From: Vibrio parahaemolyticus
GTDB taxonomy: Bacteria; Pseudomonadota; Gammaproteobacteria; Enterobacterales; Vibrionaceae
Direction: 5' to 3'
Assembly (NCBI RefSeq): GCF_900460535.1
Contig: NZ_UHIL01000002.1
Location: 1,488,001 to 1,552,000, forward strand
Length of the DNA stretch: 64,000 nt
Below, piece by piece: positions 18,802 through 27,469 of this stretch (the stretch's first letter is position 1; each line of letters begins with the position of its first letter). The notes beneath the pieces are model-generated. The model saw nothing but the letters and a program-made list of their open reading frames with translations, did no database searches and was not told the DNA's origin. Made by a program: the position numbers and the translations under genes.

Positions 18802-19951
18802 TGTGATGGTGATTGATGACCATCCACTACAAACCACAATACTTACGCAGATATTGAATCGCTATTGCGCGCAAGTAACGTCCTTCAACGGTGTCGATGA
18901 TGCGATTCAATGTGCGCAACGTCAGCATTTTGATGTGATTTTTTGCGATATCCAGATGCCAGGAAAAGACGGCATCGACATGATGGAAATGCTCGATCAG
19001 ATTCAATACCAAGGACAAGTTGTGTTAGTCAGCGCGATGGAGCTGACCATCATCTCTGCGGTGCGTGCCATGTGCGAAGGGTTTAGCTTTGAGGTGTTAG
19101 GAAAGCTGCCTAAGCCGTATGACGAAAACCAAGTGGTTGAACTGCTGAGCCTAATGAAAGGTGAAAAAACCAAAAAGGCGTCGTTTATTCAACCCATCGA
19201 AGTGCAAGATCAAGAGTTTTTATTCGCGTTGGGTGAAGGGCGAGTGAAAAACTATTACCAACCGCTAGTGGATGCGCAAAGTGGAGAGGTGCTTGGGTAT
19301 GAAGCGCTCGCGCGTTGGAGTCATCCGATTTATGGCGTGTTGTCGCCTTACCACTTTCTGCCGATTGTTGAACGTTGTCACCTCTCTGCCGAGTTGTTCC
19401 AAGCCGTTTTGAATAACGCGATTTATGACATCAAGCATCGGGGTTTGACGCAAAAAGTATCCATCAATGTTGATCATGAAAACTTGGAAGATCCGGAATT
19501 TTCACATCGCTTTTTGCAGCAATGCCTTGAGAACGAGATTGAACCCTCTCAAATCACCATTGAAATTACAGAGCGCGACACGTTCCAAACCAGTGCATCT
19601 CTGTACAAGAACTTACTCAAGCTAAGAATGAACGGCGTCACCGTCTCAATTGATGACTTTGGCACTGGCTCATCGACGTTTGAAAAACTGGCTCAACTGC
19701 CGTTCAACGAGCTCAAAATAGATCGCTCGTTTGTGCAAGGCGTCGAGTGCGATATGAAAAAACGCAACATCGTTGTCGCCATCTGTGCGCTGGCGAAAAG
19801 TTTGAACATACGGCTCGTCGCGGAAGGAATTGAAGATGAAGTCACGCTTCAAGTGATGCGTGAATACGGAATTGACCTTTGCCAAGGTTTCTACATCGAC
19901 AAACCCATGCCTTTAGAAGCAATAACCATACTGAATGAAAGATATGAATAA
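18785..19951 (+). CDS. Response regulator with EAL c-di-GMP phosphodiesterase domain (VieA-like, no HTH)
   Basis: This 388-residue protein joins an N-terminal receiver (DVIFCDIQMPGKDG, phospho-acceptor Asp55) to an EAL domain (about 145-385). Catalytic signatures look intact: YEALARW, EITERDTF, IDDFGTGSS, LKIDRSFV, AEGIEDE and CQGFYIDKP. It should hydrolyse c-di-GMP under control of the upstream kinase. V. cholerae VieA has REC-EAL-HTH in one chain; here the DNA-binding domain is missing and a REC-HTH protein is encoded next. The gene overlaps the kinase by 17 bases and the next gene at its end. Confidence 0.92.
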   Translation: MNTQLNVMVIDDHPLQTTILTQILNRYCAQVTSFNGVDDAIQCAQRQHFDVIFCDIQMPGKDGIDMMEMLDQIQYQGQVVLVSAMELTIISAVRAMCEGFSFEVLGKLPKPYDENQVVELLSLMKGEKTKKASFIQPIEVQDQEFLFALGEGRVKNYYQPLVDAQSGEVLGYEALARWSHPIYGVLSPYHFLPIVERCHLSAELFQAVLNNAIYDIKHRGLTQKVSINVDHENLEDPEFSHRFLQQCLENEIEPSQITIEITERDTFQTSASLYKNLLKLRMNGVTVSIDDFGTGSSTFEKLAQLPFNELKIDRSFVQGVECDMKKRNIVVAICALAKSLNIRLVAEGIEDEVTLQVMREYGIDLCQGFYIDKPMPLEAITILNERYE

Positions 19952-20540
19952 AATGAATTGTTTGATCTTTGATGATCACCCTTTAGTTTGCGTTGCAATC
20001 AAATCCTTACTGAAAGAGCTGGGGATGACCAATGAAGTGTTTACCGCAACGTCTGCAAAGTCTGCATTTAAGACATTAAAAGAAAGCAACATTGAACTGC
20101 TGATTTTGGATGTGAACTTGGCCGATTGCGACGGCTTTGATTTCTACAAACGCATCAAATCCCACGGTTATGAAGGCAAGGTCATTTTCTTCTCGGCGGA
20201 AACCAGCCAAATGTACAGTCAAATGGCGTTTCGATCTGGCGCAGATGGTTATGTGTGCAAATCGGAAAATCACGACATTCTGAAAGACGCTATCGAAGCG
20301 GTGGTGAAGGGCTATACCTTCTTTAAATTTAAGCAAGTCGCGAACGAAGTCAGAGAAATGCCGCAACTTTCGAGCAGAGAAAGTGCCGTGATGAAGTATT
20401 TGCTGCAAGGCAAGTCCAATCGAGATATCGCGTCTGTGTTGTCGATTAGCGATAAAACTGTCAGCACTTATAAACGCCGCGTACTGGATAAATTTAACGT
20501 AAAGAACATTGTCGAGCTAACGAGAGTAGCGGGGACCTAA
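19935..20540 (+). CDS. NarL/LuxR-type response regulator
   Basis: This regulator has an N-terminal receiver (IELLILDVNLADCDG with the phospho-acceptor Asp) and a C-terminal LuxR helix-turn-helix (LSSRESAVMKYLLQGKSN, SDKTVSTYKRRVLDKF). The frame opens at ATG 19935, but ATG 19944 and ATG 19953 are also possible; the last begins directly with MNCLIFDDHPL, as is usual for the family. It overlaps the EAL gene by up to 17 bases. Together with the REC-EAL protein it may supply the two outputs that V. cholerae VieA combines. Confidence 0.9.
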   Translation: MKDMNKMNCLIFDDHPLVCVAIKSLLKELGMTNEVFTATSAKSAFKTLKESNIELLILDVNLADCDGFDFYKRIKSHGYEGKVIFFSAETSQMYSQMAFRSGADGYVCKSENHDILKDAIEAVVKGYTFFKFKQVANEVREMPQLSSRESAVMKYLLQGKSNRDIASVLSISDKTVSTYKRRVLDKFNVKNIVELTRVAGT

Positions 20541-20549
20541 GGAGACACC

Positions 20550-21920
20550 ATGACATTTAAAAGCATCGCGCTGTCTTTCTTTGTGGCGACGTTACTGTTT
20601 GCGACTTCAACAATGATGATAGGCGCTGTGTTGATTTCTTATGAAGTAAAGCAGTTCAACACCTACGCAAATAACCTAGCCAAAATAAAGCAAAAAGTCA
20701 TTTTAATGGGGCTGCTGACGGAAGCGAAGCTTGAACAATACAAAGGCTTGAGCGTGGATGAAGTAGAAGCTCAAACTGAGTTCAGCTTCCAAGACGCGAT
20801 TTACTCGCTGTCACCGTACGAAAAGCTGAATTACGTTGAAGCCGTCGCACGCAAATCGCTGCATCAAGCCGAAGCGTATTTATCAAATGCGTTTAATCGA
20901 CAAAATGCCATTATGTACTTTCGCTCTTATACTGGGAGCAAGTTGATTTTAGAGCGACCAATCAAAGCGTTAGAAGGTGTGAAGGCCACATTCGATGTCG
21001 ATTGGTGCAAGAGCAACTACTCTTGCGTTCTGGCTGCGTGGAAAGAACAACTGACTGATCGCGTGTTGTTTTCTCTGCCGTTTAAAACCACCTACTCGGA
21101 TGACATGGCAATAAGCATCATGAGCCCGGTTTATTTCCAAGGTGAGCTAGTCGGCGAGTTTTCAGAACAGCTCTATCTTTCATCACTTTATAACGAAGGG
21201 AAAGCCGTCGACGTACAGATCTCCAATGGTAACAAGCAAATGGTGATCTATTTTTCGGGTTATCCGTGGCCATCGTTCGCGTACACCCAATCTTTTGTGG
21301 CAGACAACAACAACTTGATTGTCTACATGTACCCGTTCAGTAAAGTGATGGTGGATTACAGCTTTCTGTTTGTTATTTTCTTTTTGGCAACCTTGGCATA
21401 TTACAACAAAGCGCATGAATCCAAAGAGAGCAAACTTCGTCTGGCGACGGCACTGACGAATGTGACAAAAGACGATTTAACTGGGTTACTTAACCGCAGA
21501 GTCTTTAAAGATAGCGAATTCAAACGCCGCTTGAAAACGGCCCCTTATTCCGTCATTGCCATTGATGGCGACAGGATCAAGCGAATCAATGATCGCTATG
21601 GTCATCACGTTGGGGACGAGGTTATCGAGATCATTGCCGATGCGATGCGTAAAGTGTTCAGAACCAGCGATTATCTCGTCCGAACTGGGGGCGATGAGTT
21701 TATCGCAATCTTGCCGGGGTGCAGCATCAGTCAGTCTTCGATGTTGGCGAAAAAGTTACGTAGCGTTGTCAAAGACAACCGACTTAAAACGTTAGACATT
21801 GAAGTCAGCGTAAGCACTGGCGTTGCGGCAAACGAATCACACGAATCACTGCAAGATGTTATCGTTCGAGCGGATGAAGATCTCTATGAGATGAAAAAAC
21901 GCAGACAACAATCACAGTAA
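20550..21920 (+). CDS. Membrane diguanylate cyclase (GGDEF)
   Basis: This 456-residue c-di-GMP synthase has an N-terminal helix (about 5-30), a periplasmic sensor region (about 31-265), a second helix (about 266-285) and a GGDEF domain (about 300-450). DDLTGLLNRRVF and RTGGDEF (G380-F384) are intact. RTSD sits exactly five residues before GGDEF, which fits a product-inhibition I-site. AAGGAGA precedes the ATG, 9 bases after the regulator gene, so it is likely in the same operon. Making c-di-GMP next to an EAL enzyme suggests tight local control. Confidence 0.93.
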   Translation: MTFKSIALSFFVATLLFATSTMMIGAVLISYEVKQFNTYANNLAKIKQKVILMGLLTEAKLEQYKGLSVDEVEAQTEFSFQDAIYSLSPYEKLNYVEAVARKSLHQAEAYLSNAFNRQNAIMYFRSYTGSKLILERPIKALEGVKATFDVDWCKSNYSCVLAAWKEQLTDRVLFSLPFKTTYSDDMAISIMSPVYFQGELVGEFSEQLYLSSLYNEGKAVDVQISNGNKQMVIYFSGYPWPSFAYTQSFVADNNNLIVYMYPFSKVMVDYSFLFVIFFLATLAYYNKAHESKESKLRLATALTNVTKDDLTGLLNRRVFKDSEFKRRLKTAPYSVIAIDGDRIKRINDRYGHHVGDEVIEIIADAMRKVFRTSDYLVRTGGDEFIAILPGCSISQSSMLAKKLRSVVKDNRLKTLDIEVSVSTGVAANESHESLQDVIVRADEDLYEMKKRRQQSQ

Positions 21921-22018
21921 GTAATAGTTTTATTGATAAAAATGCCAAGTGATTGGACATAACCATGACATAACTGTTTGATTAATTTGACCAAACAGAA
22001 AGAGTTGTCTTTTATATT

Positions 22019-22054
22019 AGAGCAGCCAGCAAACAATGGCTGCTCTAATTATTT
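22019..22054 (+). terminator. Terminator of the VieS-like operon
   Basis: Perfect 10-bp stem AGAGCAGCCA / TGGCTGCTCT with an 8-base loop, followed by AATTATTTT. It lies about 100 bases after the GGDEF gene and inside the extended 5' end of the next open frame. Confidence 0.8.
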
Positions 22055-22079
22055 TCTGACCTTACATCTGGTGTCGCGT

Positions 22080-22967
22080 GTGAACAAAGATCTCGACTTA
22101 AACCTACTCAAAATTCTTGTCTTATTAGATAAGCACCGCCAACTCAAGCCCGTTGCAAAAGCGATGGGGAAAAGTGAAGCGTCCATCAGTAAATACCTTG
22201 CCCGATTACGACTTCAGCTTAACGATGAGCTGTTTATCCGACATCCTCACCACATGGAGCCGACGGACTATTTAAAGCGTCAACTGCCCAAAATTGCCGA
22301 CGCGTTGGAAAAGCTTGAAACCTGCTTAATCAGTGGTGAGTTTGAGCCAGAAAACTACGAAAAAGACATCACAGTCTGTTTACCGCAAACCGCTCAATAC
22401 TCATTTGGTCACTTGCTCGCAATGGATTTGATGGAGCTGTTCCCTAAAGCACACATTTCAGTGGCCACCATTACTGAGTACACGGTTGAAGAGATCATCC
22501 TAGGCAAGGTGGATGCGCAGCTTCATTACTTTAACGATGACTTACCGAAATCTGTCCATCAGAAATTCATTGGTTATGCACCCGCAGTGGTTGTGGTTCC
22601 GGAAGAGTTGGGGATTACAACTCTTGAAGAAGCTGCACAATTACCATTCATCATGTTAGAAATCATCGGCTGGAAAGAGAAAGAGCAGCTTGCCAAGCGC
22701 GCAATGGAGAGTCACGGTATGGTGATCAACCGAATTGCAGCGTTAGATAATGTCAGCAGCGTGTTGAAGCTAATTAAGCAAAAGAGTGCGGCAACGGTGT
22801 TACTTGAGTATCAAGCGCCAATAGAAGGGTACAACTTTATACGAGTACCGGAATCTTACTACCCGAATGGTTGGCCCAAGATTGTGGTGCAAATGAAGCA
22901 AAGTCATCGGCATGATGCAATGCACCAGCTGTTAACTGGCGCCATTGCAAAATACATGAGTGCTTAA
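22080..22967 (+). CDS. LysR-like transcriptional regulator
   Basis: The frame is open from 21978, but a terminator hairpin lies at 22019-22054. The true start is therefore probably GTG 22080 (reading VNKDLDLNLLKILVLLDKH) or GTG 22071. About 295 residues follow. The N-terminal winged helix is LTTR-like (LDLNLLKILVLLDKHRQLKPVAKAMGKSEASISKYLARLR), though it departs from the usual TQPAVS pattern, and the C-terminal half resembles an effector-binding domain. No strong ribosome site is visible. The target is unknown. Confidence 0.82.
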   Translation: MNKDLDLNLLKILVLLDKHRQLKPVAKAMGKSEASISKYLARLRLQLNDELFIRHPHHMEPTDYLKRQLPKIADALEKLETCLISGEFEPENYEKDITVCLPQTAQYSFGHLLAMDLMELFPKAHISVATITEYTVEEIILGKVDAQLHYFNDDLPKSVHQKFIGYAPAVVVVPEELGITTLEEAAQLPFIMLEIIGWKEKEQLAKRAMESHGMVINRIAALDNVSSVLKLIKQKSAATVLLEYQAPIEGYNFIRVPESYYPNGWPKIVVQMKQSHRHDAMHQLLTGAIAKYMSA

Positions 22968-22977
22968 TTCTCAGTGC

Positions 22978-23598
22978 TTAGCGGCAAAACTGAATGTTTT
23001 CTGACTGAGGGATAGTATGCAGCAGCTCAATCAATGAGTCTGCGTGGTACTTCTTCAAGATACGTGTTTTGTAGGTACTGATCGTTTTAGCGCTCAGTGA
23101 AAGCTGCTCAGAAATTTTCTTATTTGAGTAGCCTTGCGCTAAGTAATGGAACACCATAGCTTCGCGGTTTGATAGCGTCACATCACCCGATGATGGCGTG
23201 TGAGTCGACTTAAACATCGAGTAACCGCGAGACACACTCACAATCGCATCGGCGATAGTTTCTCTTGCTTCATTCTTGTTTAAGAAGCCGTTAGCGCCCA
23301 TTTCGTAAGCGGCTTTAGAAAGGCTAGAGTAGTCACGTGAAGAGACAAACAACAGTCGTCCACGATAGCCCGTCGCTAAAATGTTTTTGGCTAAACGCAT
23401 ACCATCTCGGTCGCCAAGCACTACGTCTAAAATAATCAAATCAATCCTTTGACTTCGAACTAGCTCCATTACTTCCGCACTGTCAGTGGTTTGGATTACT
23501 TCAGCTGTGTTGATTGCATTTTCAACAAGAGAAGCAAGCGCTTCGCTGTACAATGGCTGGTCGTCGATAATAAGAACGTTATTCAAAGTGAACCTCAT
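22978..23598 (-). CDS. NarL/LuxR-type response regulator (second)
   Basis: This 206-residue protein has a receiver (IDLIILDVVLGDRDGMRL, phospho-acceptor Asp near 57) and a LuxR helix-turn-helix (LSNREAMVFHYLAQGYSN, SAKTISTYKTRILKKY). It is a close architectural twin of the regulator at 19935, facing the other way. It converges with the LysR-like gene only 10 bases apart. It may be a second DNA-binding output for the nearby kinase or Hpt protein. Confidence 0.9.
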   Translation of the reverse strand: MRFTLNNVLIIDDQPLYSEALASLVENAINTAEVIQTTDSAEVMELVRSQRIDLIILDVVLGDRDGMRLAKNILATGYRGRLLFVSSRDYSSLSKAAYEMGANGFLNKNEARETIADAIVSVSRGYSMFKSTHTPSSGDVTLSNREAMVFHYLAQGYSNKKISEQLSLSAKTISTYKTRILKKYHADSLIELLHTIPQSENIQFCR

Positions 23599-23816
23599 CT
23601 AATATTTCAACTAGTACGCTGTCAGGCAACAGCTCGATTGGATGAGTAGGATTGTAGGAAAAACCTTGCTGAGAGGAAGGAAAATGACTCTTTCCAAAAA
23701 TGAAAATCAGTGTCTTATTTTTTGGAATGTTGGCGGCAGCCATTGAAACACTTAACGATGAGAAAATTGTGTAAAAACACGCTCTGACAGAAAACTAACA
23801 AACAGAAAACGTTAAT

Positions 23817-25448
23817 TCATCCATTGCTGACCGTGATGTTCTGTTTCGCATATTGATACATGTTGTTGTATTTAATGGATTGTAATTCTCGGTTATCACA
23901 CAAGTTTCGTATTACGCGGTCACAATGCTCGAGCTTACGATAAATTGCGTATTCGCCGCGATACTCAAATGGGCGAAGTGAGGCTAACCTCACAATCGCT
24001 AAACAGATTTTCTTAGAGTGAGGAAGAAGGTCGTGCAGTTGAAAGTAGCGATCAAAGTGCGGTGTGATTGAGGAGGTAGAAATCGACTTCTGAGCGGTAA
24101 TTTGTCTTCGGATTTGCTCGATTTTGGTCTGCGATTCTTGCAGGCGCACTTCCAGGCTTTTGAGCATGTGCACTTGGCTTCGGAAAATACTTGGATGCTG
24201 CGCCTCGGCAATGGCTCGGCGAGCACGTGGCAACATCGATTTCATTTCACTTAAAAATGAACAACGTTCGAGCAGTACGCACAGATGGTAAAGATCATAG
24301 AAGTGCGACAGTTGATTGCTGGCTAGTACGGCTCTGACTTGAGAAATAGCGGCTTTTAAATCACCACGAATCAGTGCGATGTGTGCGTCAATCAATGCAA
24401 ATTGGGCTTTGAATTGCGAGTTCTTCTCTATTTCACCAATCAGTGGGTTTAATCCAAACAGAAGGTTTTCAAAGCATTGATTTGAAGGTGCATTGAGCGC
24501 TCGGTATAAGTGGCAGCGCACAAAATTCAGTTTGGTGAAGATGCCACCTCGGAAGGTATTTTCGTTTTTTTCGTAGTAGCGCTTAATGTAAGTGACCGCG
24601 TCATCGTAAGATTCGCTGGCTAAAGAGAGGTTGGTGATCACCAGTTCACGCTCAGAACCAGCATCCAACAACATAGTCGATTGCTTAAGGTGTTTGATCG
24701 CTTTAGGAATGTCTTCACTCAGTACCGCCATGTTAGACATTTCATCGTGATAGTAGGGGTTCTCTTTTTTACTGCTCAAGCTTTCCAGAACTTCTTGTGC
24801 TTTTTCTAAGTCATCGGTCTCAATTAGCGTGTTGGCGAGTGCAGTTTTAATCCAGTCAAAATTGTCTTCTTTGAGTAACTTTTCGTATTCGCTACGGGCG
24901 CTAGAAAACTGTTTGTTTTGCACCATTGCATGCGCACGGTAACGTCTGATCAGTTTTGAATATTCGGGATGAAAGGGAAGAAGGGTATCGGTGGCTTCAA
25001 TCACGCCTTCAAAGTCCATCTCACGCAGTTTTTCGTAAATCGGTAGTAGCACGCTTCTGCGTTTCATGGCTGACAGCAGTCGGTTGCGAAAAAAGGTGTG
25101 ATTAAACGGTTTTAGCAAGTAGTCATCAGGGTCGCTGTCCACTATTGAACGTACGATCTTGTGATCATTTTCTCCGGTCAAAAAAACGAAAGTTGTATGT
25201 GCAGGCAGAATTTGCGCGTGCTTTAACTCTTCTAACAACTGAAAGCCATTGAGCTGAGTTTGAAAGTTGTAGTCACAAATCACCAAATCAAAATGCATTT
25301 GCTTACAAAGATTGATGACCTCAAAAGGTTTATAAGCGTAATAGATGTCACTTAAATCGAGTTGTCGAAGTATCGCGGTCACGCTACTCGTAACCAGTCT
25401 GGAATCGTCAGCGACCAGAACTTTACACAGATTACGGTCAAAACTCAT
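23817..25448 (-). CDS. VieB-like response regulator with TPR-type repeats
   Basis: This 543-residue protein has an N-terminal receiver (KVLVADDSRLV, LVICDYNFQTQLNG) followed by about 400 residues of helical repeats that look TPR-like (for example residues 160-250). There is no DNA-binding or enzymatic domain. The length and layout match VieB of V. cholerae, which binds and inhibits its partner kinase VieS. Here it stands apart from the kinase operon, on the opposite strand. Confidence 0.83.
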   Translation of the reverse strand: MSFDRNLCKVLVADDSRLVTSSVTAILRQLDLSDIYYAYKPFEVINLCKQMHFDLVICDYNFQTQLNGFQLLEELKHAQILPAHTTFVFLTGENDHKIVRSIVDSDPDDYLLKPFNHTFFRNRLLSAMKRRSVLLPIYEKLREMDFEGVIEATDTLLPFHPEYSKLIRRYRAHAMVQNKQFSSARSEYEKLLKEDNFDWIKTALANTLIETDDLEKAQEVLESLSSKKENPYYHDEMSNMAVLSEDIPKAIKHLKQSTMLLDAGSERELVITNLSLASESYDDAVTYIKRYYEKNENTFRGGIFTKLNFVRCHLYRALNAPSNQCFENLLFGLNPLIGEIEKNSQFKAQFALIDAHIALIRGDLKAAISQVRAVLASNQLSHFYDLYHLCVLLERCSFLSEMKSMLPRARRAIAEAQHPSIFRSQVHMLKSLEVRLQESQTKIEQIRRQITAQKSISTSSITPHFDRYFQLHDLLPHSKKICLAIVRLASLRPFEYRGEYAIYRKLEHCDRVIRNLCDNRELQSIKYNNMYQYAKQNITVSNG

Positions 25449-25544
25449 GGGTCAATCCTTGTGCAGTCAAAGCATGTAATAAAATTCAATGCAGCGGAAG
25501 CTTAAATGCTTCTCTTGAGGTTATTTTGAGGGAAGAGAATCGCT

Positions 25545-25880
25545 TTACGTATGTTGAGTAACCCAATGATGGACGTCATTCACGCTTAGCTCTAGATCGG
25601 TGATGAGTTTCTCTAACGCCGTTTGATAAAGGGGGGAATCAGATCGGCCCAATTGTTCGGTCAATAAAGCGGATTGATGAATATGCTCCAAGCCTATTTG
25701 TGCGAGCCCGCCTTTAATCTTGTGCACGGTCTGGAGTAAATGTTTTGGTTCGTGTAGATGCGCTTTTAACGCTTCGAGATCTTCTGTCATGGTTTCCAGA
25801 TACACCTTTGCCATGTGGTGTTGCATATCGGCTGGAAAGTGAGTTAACCATTGAGTATGTAGAGAAGAGTCTGAATTCAT
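25545..25880 (-). CDS. Stand-alone Hpt phosphotransfer protein
   Basis: The ATG at 25880 (MNSDSSLHTQW) gives a 111-residue protein; the frame extends upstream to 25949 but that part is not Hpt-like. The core TVHKIKGGLAQIGL carries the phosphorylatable His in the HKxKG motif. It is upstream of the VieB-like gene on the same strand, with about 96 bases between. It could relay phosphate to the nearby receivers, in addition to the Hpt built into the hybrid kinase. Confidence 0.85.
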   Translation of the reverse strand: MNSDSSLHTQWLTHFPADMQHHMAKVYLETMTEDLEALKAHLHEPKHLLQTVHKIKGGLAQIGLEHIHQSALLTEQLGRSDSPLYQTALEKLITDLELSVNDVHHWVTQHT

Positions 25881-25949
25881 ATAAGTGGAGCATCGTTTGT
25901 TATTGATTAAGAACAGATAAATAGTTATTAATTTTAAGAAACGGGTCAA

Positions 25950-26428
25950 GTATAGGACTGTTTTTAAACTAATTCTAAATTATTGATATCTAATGTTTTG
26001 TTGTGGTTGTGAGGCTTTTCTTACATCAAAATAGGAAGCCAATAAGGGAGAGGTTGCTGCACTACACTCGATAGCTGCGTTTCAAATTTCTTCATGTTAG
26101 AAATGAGTGGCATTTTATTGCTATCTTCTGCGTTGTAACTTTGCTTGTGGCATAAAGCATTCGCTCAAATTATTCCTAAACTTTTCAGTGTTATGGCCGT
26201 TATAGAACGTAACGAAGGCGGGAGAGTAGAATCTCTACCGAAGTCTTGTTCAAAATTGAGACATATTTTCACTGTTTGAGATGGAAGTGTGCAGTAATCG
26301 TCCTTTTGAAGGTTTACAAACACAGTCGTAAAGACTAAAAAGGACGCTCGGATTTTTTGCCGTAGGAAGAAGTTCTTTACGGTATTGCATCAAGCCTTTT
26401 CTTGACGCGTTTTTTGGATATTGGGTCT
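25950..26428. other. Gene-free region with possible structured leader of cheV
   Basis: No gene is evident. Close to cheV, a 9-bp inverted repeat CGTCCTTTT (26299-26307) / AAAAGGACG (26338-26346) encloses a small AGTC-GTAAA-GACT hairpin. A CCGTA/TACGG pair follows at about 26360-26382. The meaning is unknown. I could not fit a sigma-28 or sigma-54 promoter. Confidence 0.3.
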
Positions 26429-27403
26429 ATGAGTAACGTAACCAGCACCATTTTGACTGAAAGTGGTACCAATGAGCTCGAAATTATTGAGTTTCACCTA
26501 GAAAAACAATTGCCAGACGGCAGCACCAAAACCTGTTATTACGGTATTAACGTTGCCAAAGTACGTGAAGTGATTCGCGTGCCTGAGACGACAGATTATC
26601 CGAACGCGCAACCTCATATGATTGGTGTGTTCTCATCTCGCGATGTCCTAACGCCTTTAGTCGATTTGGCTGGTTGGTTAGGTGTACCTACGCGACAAGA
26701 TCTTGAGCGCAAGTTTGTTATCGTTACCGATTTCAACAAGATGACCAATGGCTTCCTAATCGACAGCATTTCACGTATTCACCGTATTTCATGGAATGAT
26801 GTGGAATCGCCAAGTCAGTTTTTAGAAGCCGGTGAGCAGGATTGTGTTGTGGCGGTCGTTCGCAAAGATGGCAACCTGATTATGATCCTCGACTTTGAAA
26901 AGATCATTGCAGACATTAACCCTGAGCTGAGTATGGAAAAATACGACGTGAAAGTGGATAAATCTGTTGATTTGAACCAGCGCATGGTTGGTAAGCGTAA
27001 CGCGAAAACCATCATGGTTGTGGACGATTCCGCGTTCATCCGTTCTCTGATTCAAGATACTTTGGCGTCGTCAGGTTACAACGTTATCACCTGCAAAGAC
27101 GGTGGTGAAGCGCATGAGAAATTGATGAGCCTGATTGAAGTTGCGAAAGAAGAACAGCTACCAGTGCGAGGACTGCTGGATGCGGTTGTGACGGACGTAG
27201 AAATGCCTCGAATGGATGGCATGCACTTAGTGAAAAGGTTGCGTGAAACCGAAGCATTTCGCCAAATGCCAATCATCATGTTCTCGTCACTAATGAGTGA
27301 AGATAACCGAGCAAAAGCACTGTCGCTTGGCGCTAATGACACCATTACCAAGCCTGAAATTGGTCGTATGGTGAATATGATGGATAAATACGTATTCGCT
27401 TAA
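26429..27403 (+). CDS. cheV: CheV-type chemotaxis coupling protein (CheW-REC)
   Basis: The ATG at 26429 gives about 324 residues; an upstream TTG (26402) is less likely. An N-terminal CheW-like domain (about 10-165, with GINVAKVREVIRVP and GVFSSRDVLTPLVDL) couples receptors to CheA. A C-terminal receiver (about 190-320, with IMVVDDSAFIRSLI and DAVVTDVEMPRMDG) lets phosphate tune the coupling. Vibrios carry several CheV paralogues, and this one lies outside a chemotaxis operon. It shares a terminator with the convergent pilin gene. Confidence 0.93.
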   Translation: MSNVTSTILTESGTNELEIIEFHLEKQLPDGSTKTCYYGINVAKVREVIRVPETTDYPNAQPHMIGVFSSRDVLTPLVDLAGWLGVPTRQDLERKFVIVTDFNKMTNGFLIDSISRIHRISWNDVESPSQFLEAGEQDCVVAVVRKDGNLIMILDFEKIIADINPELSMEKYDVKVDKSVDLNQRMVGKRNAKTIMVVDDSAFIRSLIQDTLASSGYNVITCKDGGEAHEKLMSLIEVAKEEQLPVRGLLDAVVTDVEMPRMDGMHLVKRLRETEAFRQMPIIMFSSLMSEDNRAKALSLGANDTITKPEIGRMVNMMDKYVFA

Positions 27404-27441
27404 TTTGCGTATCGCTCATCAAGCACAGAGTTAAAAGTAAT

Positions 27442-27468
27442 AAGGCTGCCGATTGGCAGCCTTATTTG
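27442..27468. terminator. Bidirectional terminator between cheV and the pilin gene
   Basis: 9-bp perfect stem AAGGCTGCC / GGCAGCCTT with loop GATT. It has T-rich flanks on both strands and sits between convergent genes. Confidence 0.82.
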
Positions 27469-27469
27469 G

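Noticed and set aside
21978..22079. 5' extension of the LysR-like frame as coding
   Set aside because: It spans a perfect terminator hairpin for the upstream operon and has no LTTR-like sequence until GTG 22080.
23640..23700. Short GGAAA-ATGACTC-TTTCC hairpin between the NarL regulator and VieB-like genes
   Set aside because: A 5-bp stem is too small and lacks a clear T run, so it was not listed as a terminator.
26329..26366. TAAA and GCCG elements before cheV as a sigma-28 promoter
   Set aside because: The spacing is about 19 bases, not the expected 15, and the downstream part of the -10 does not match.
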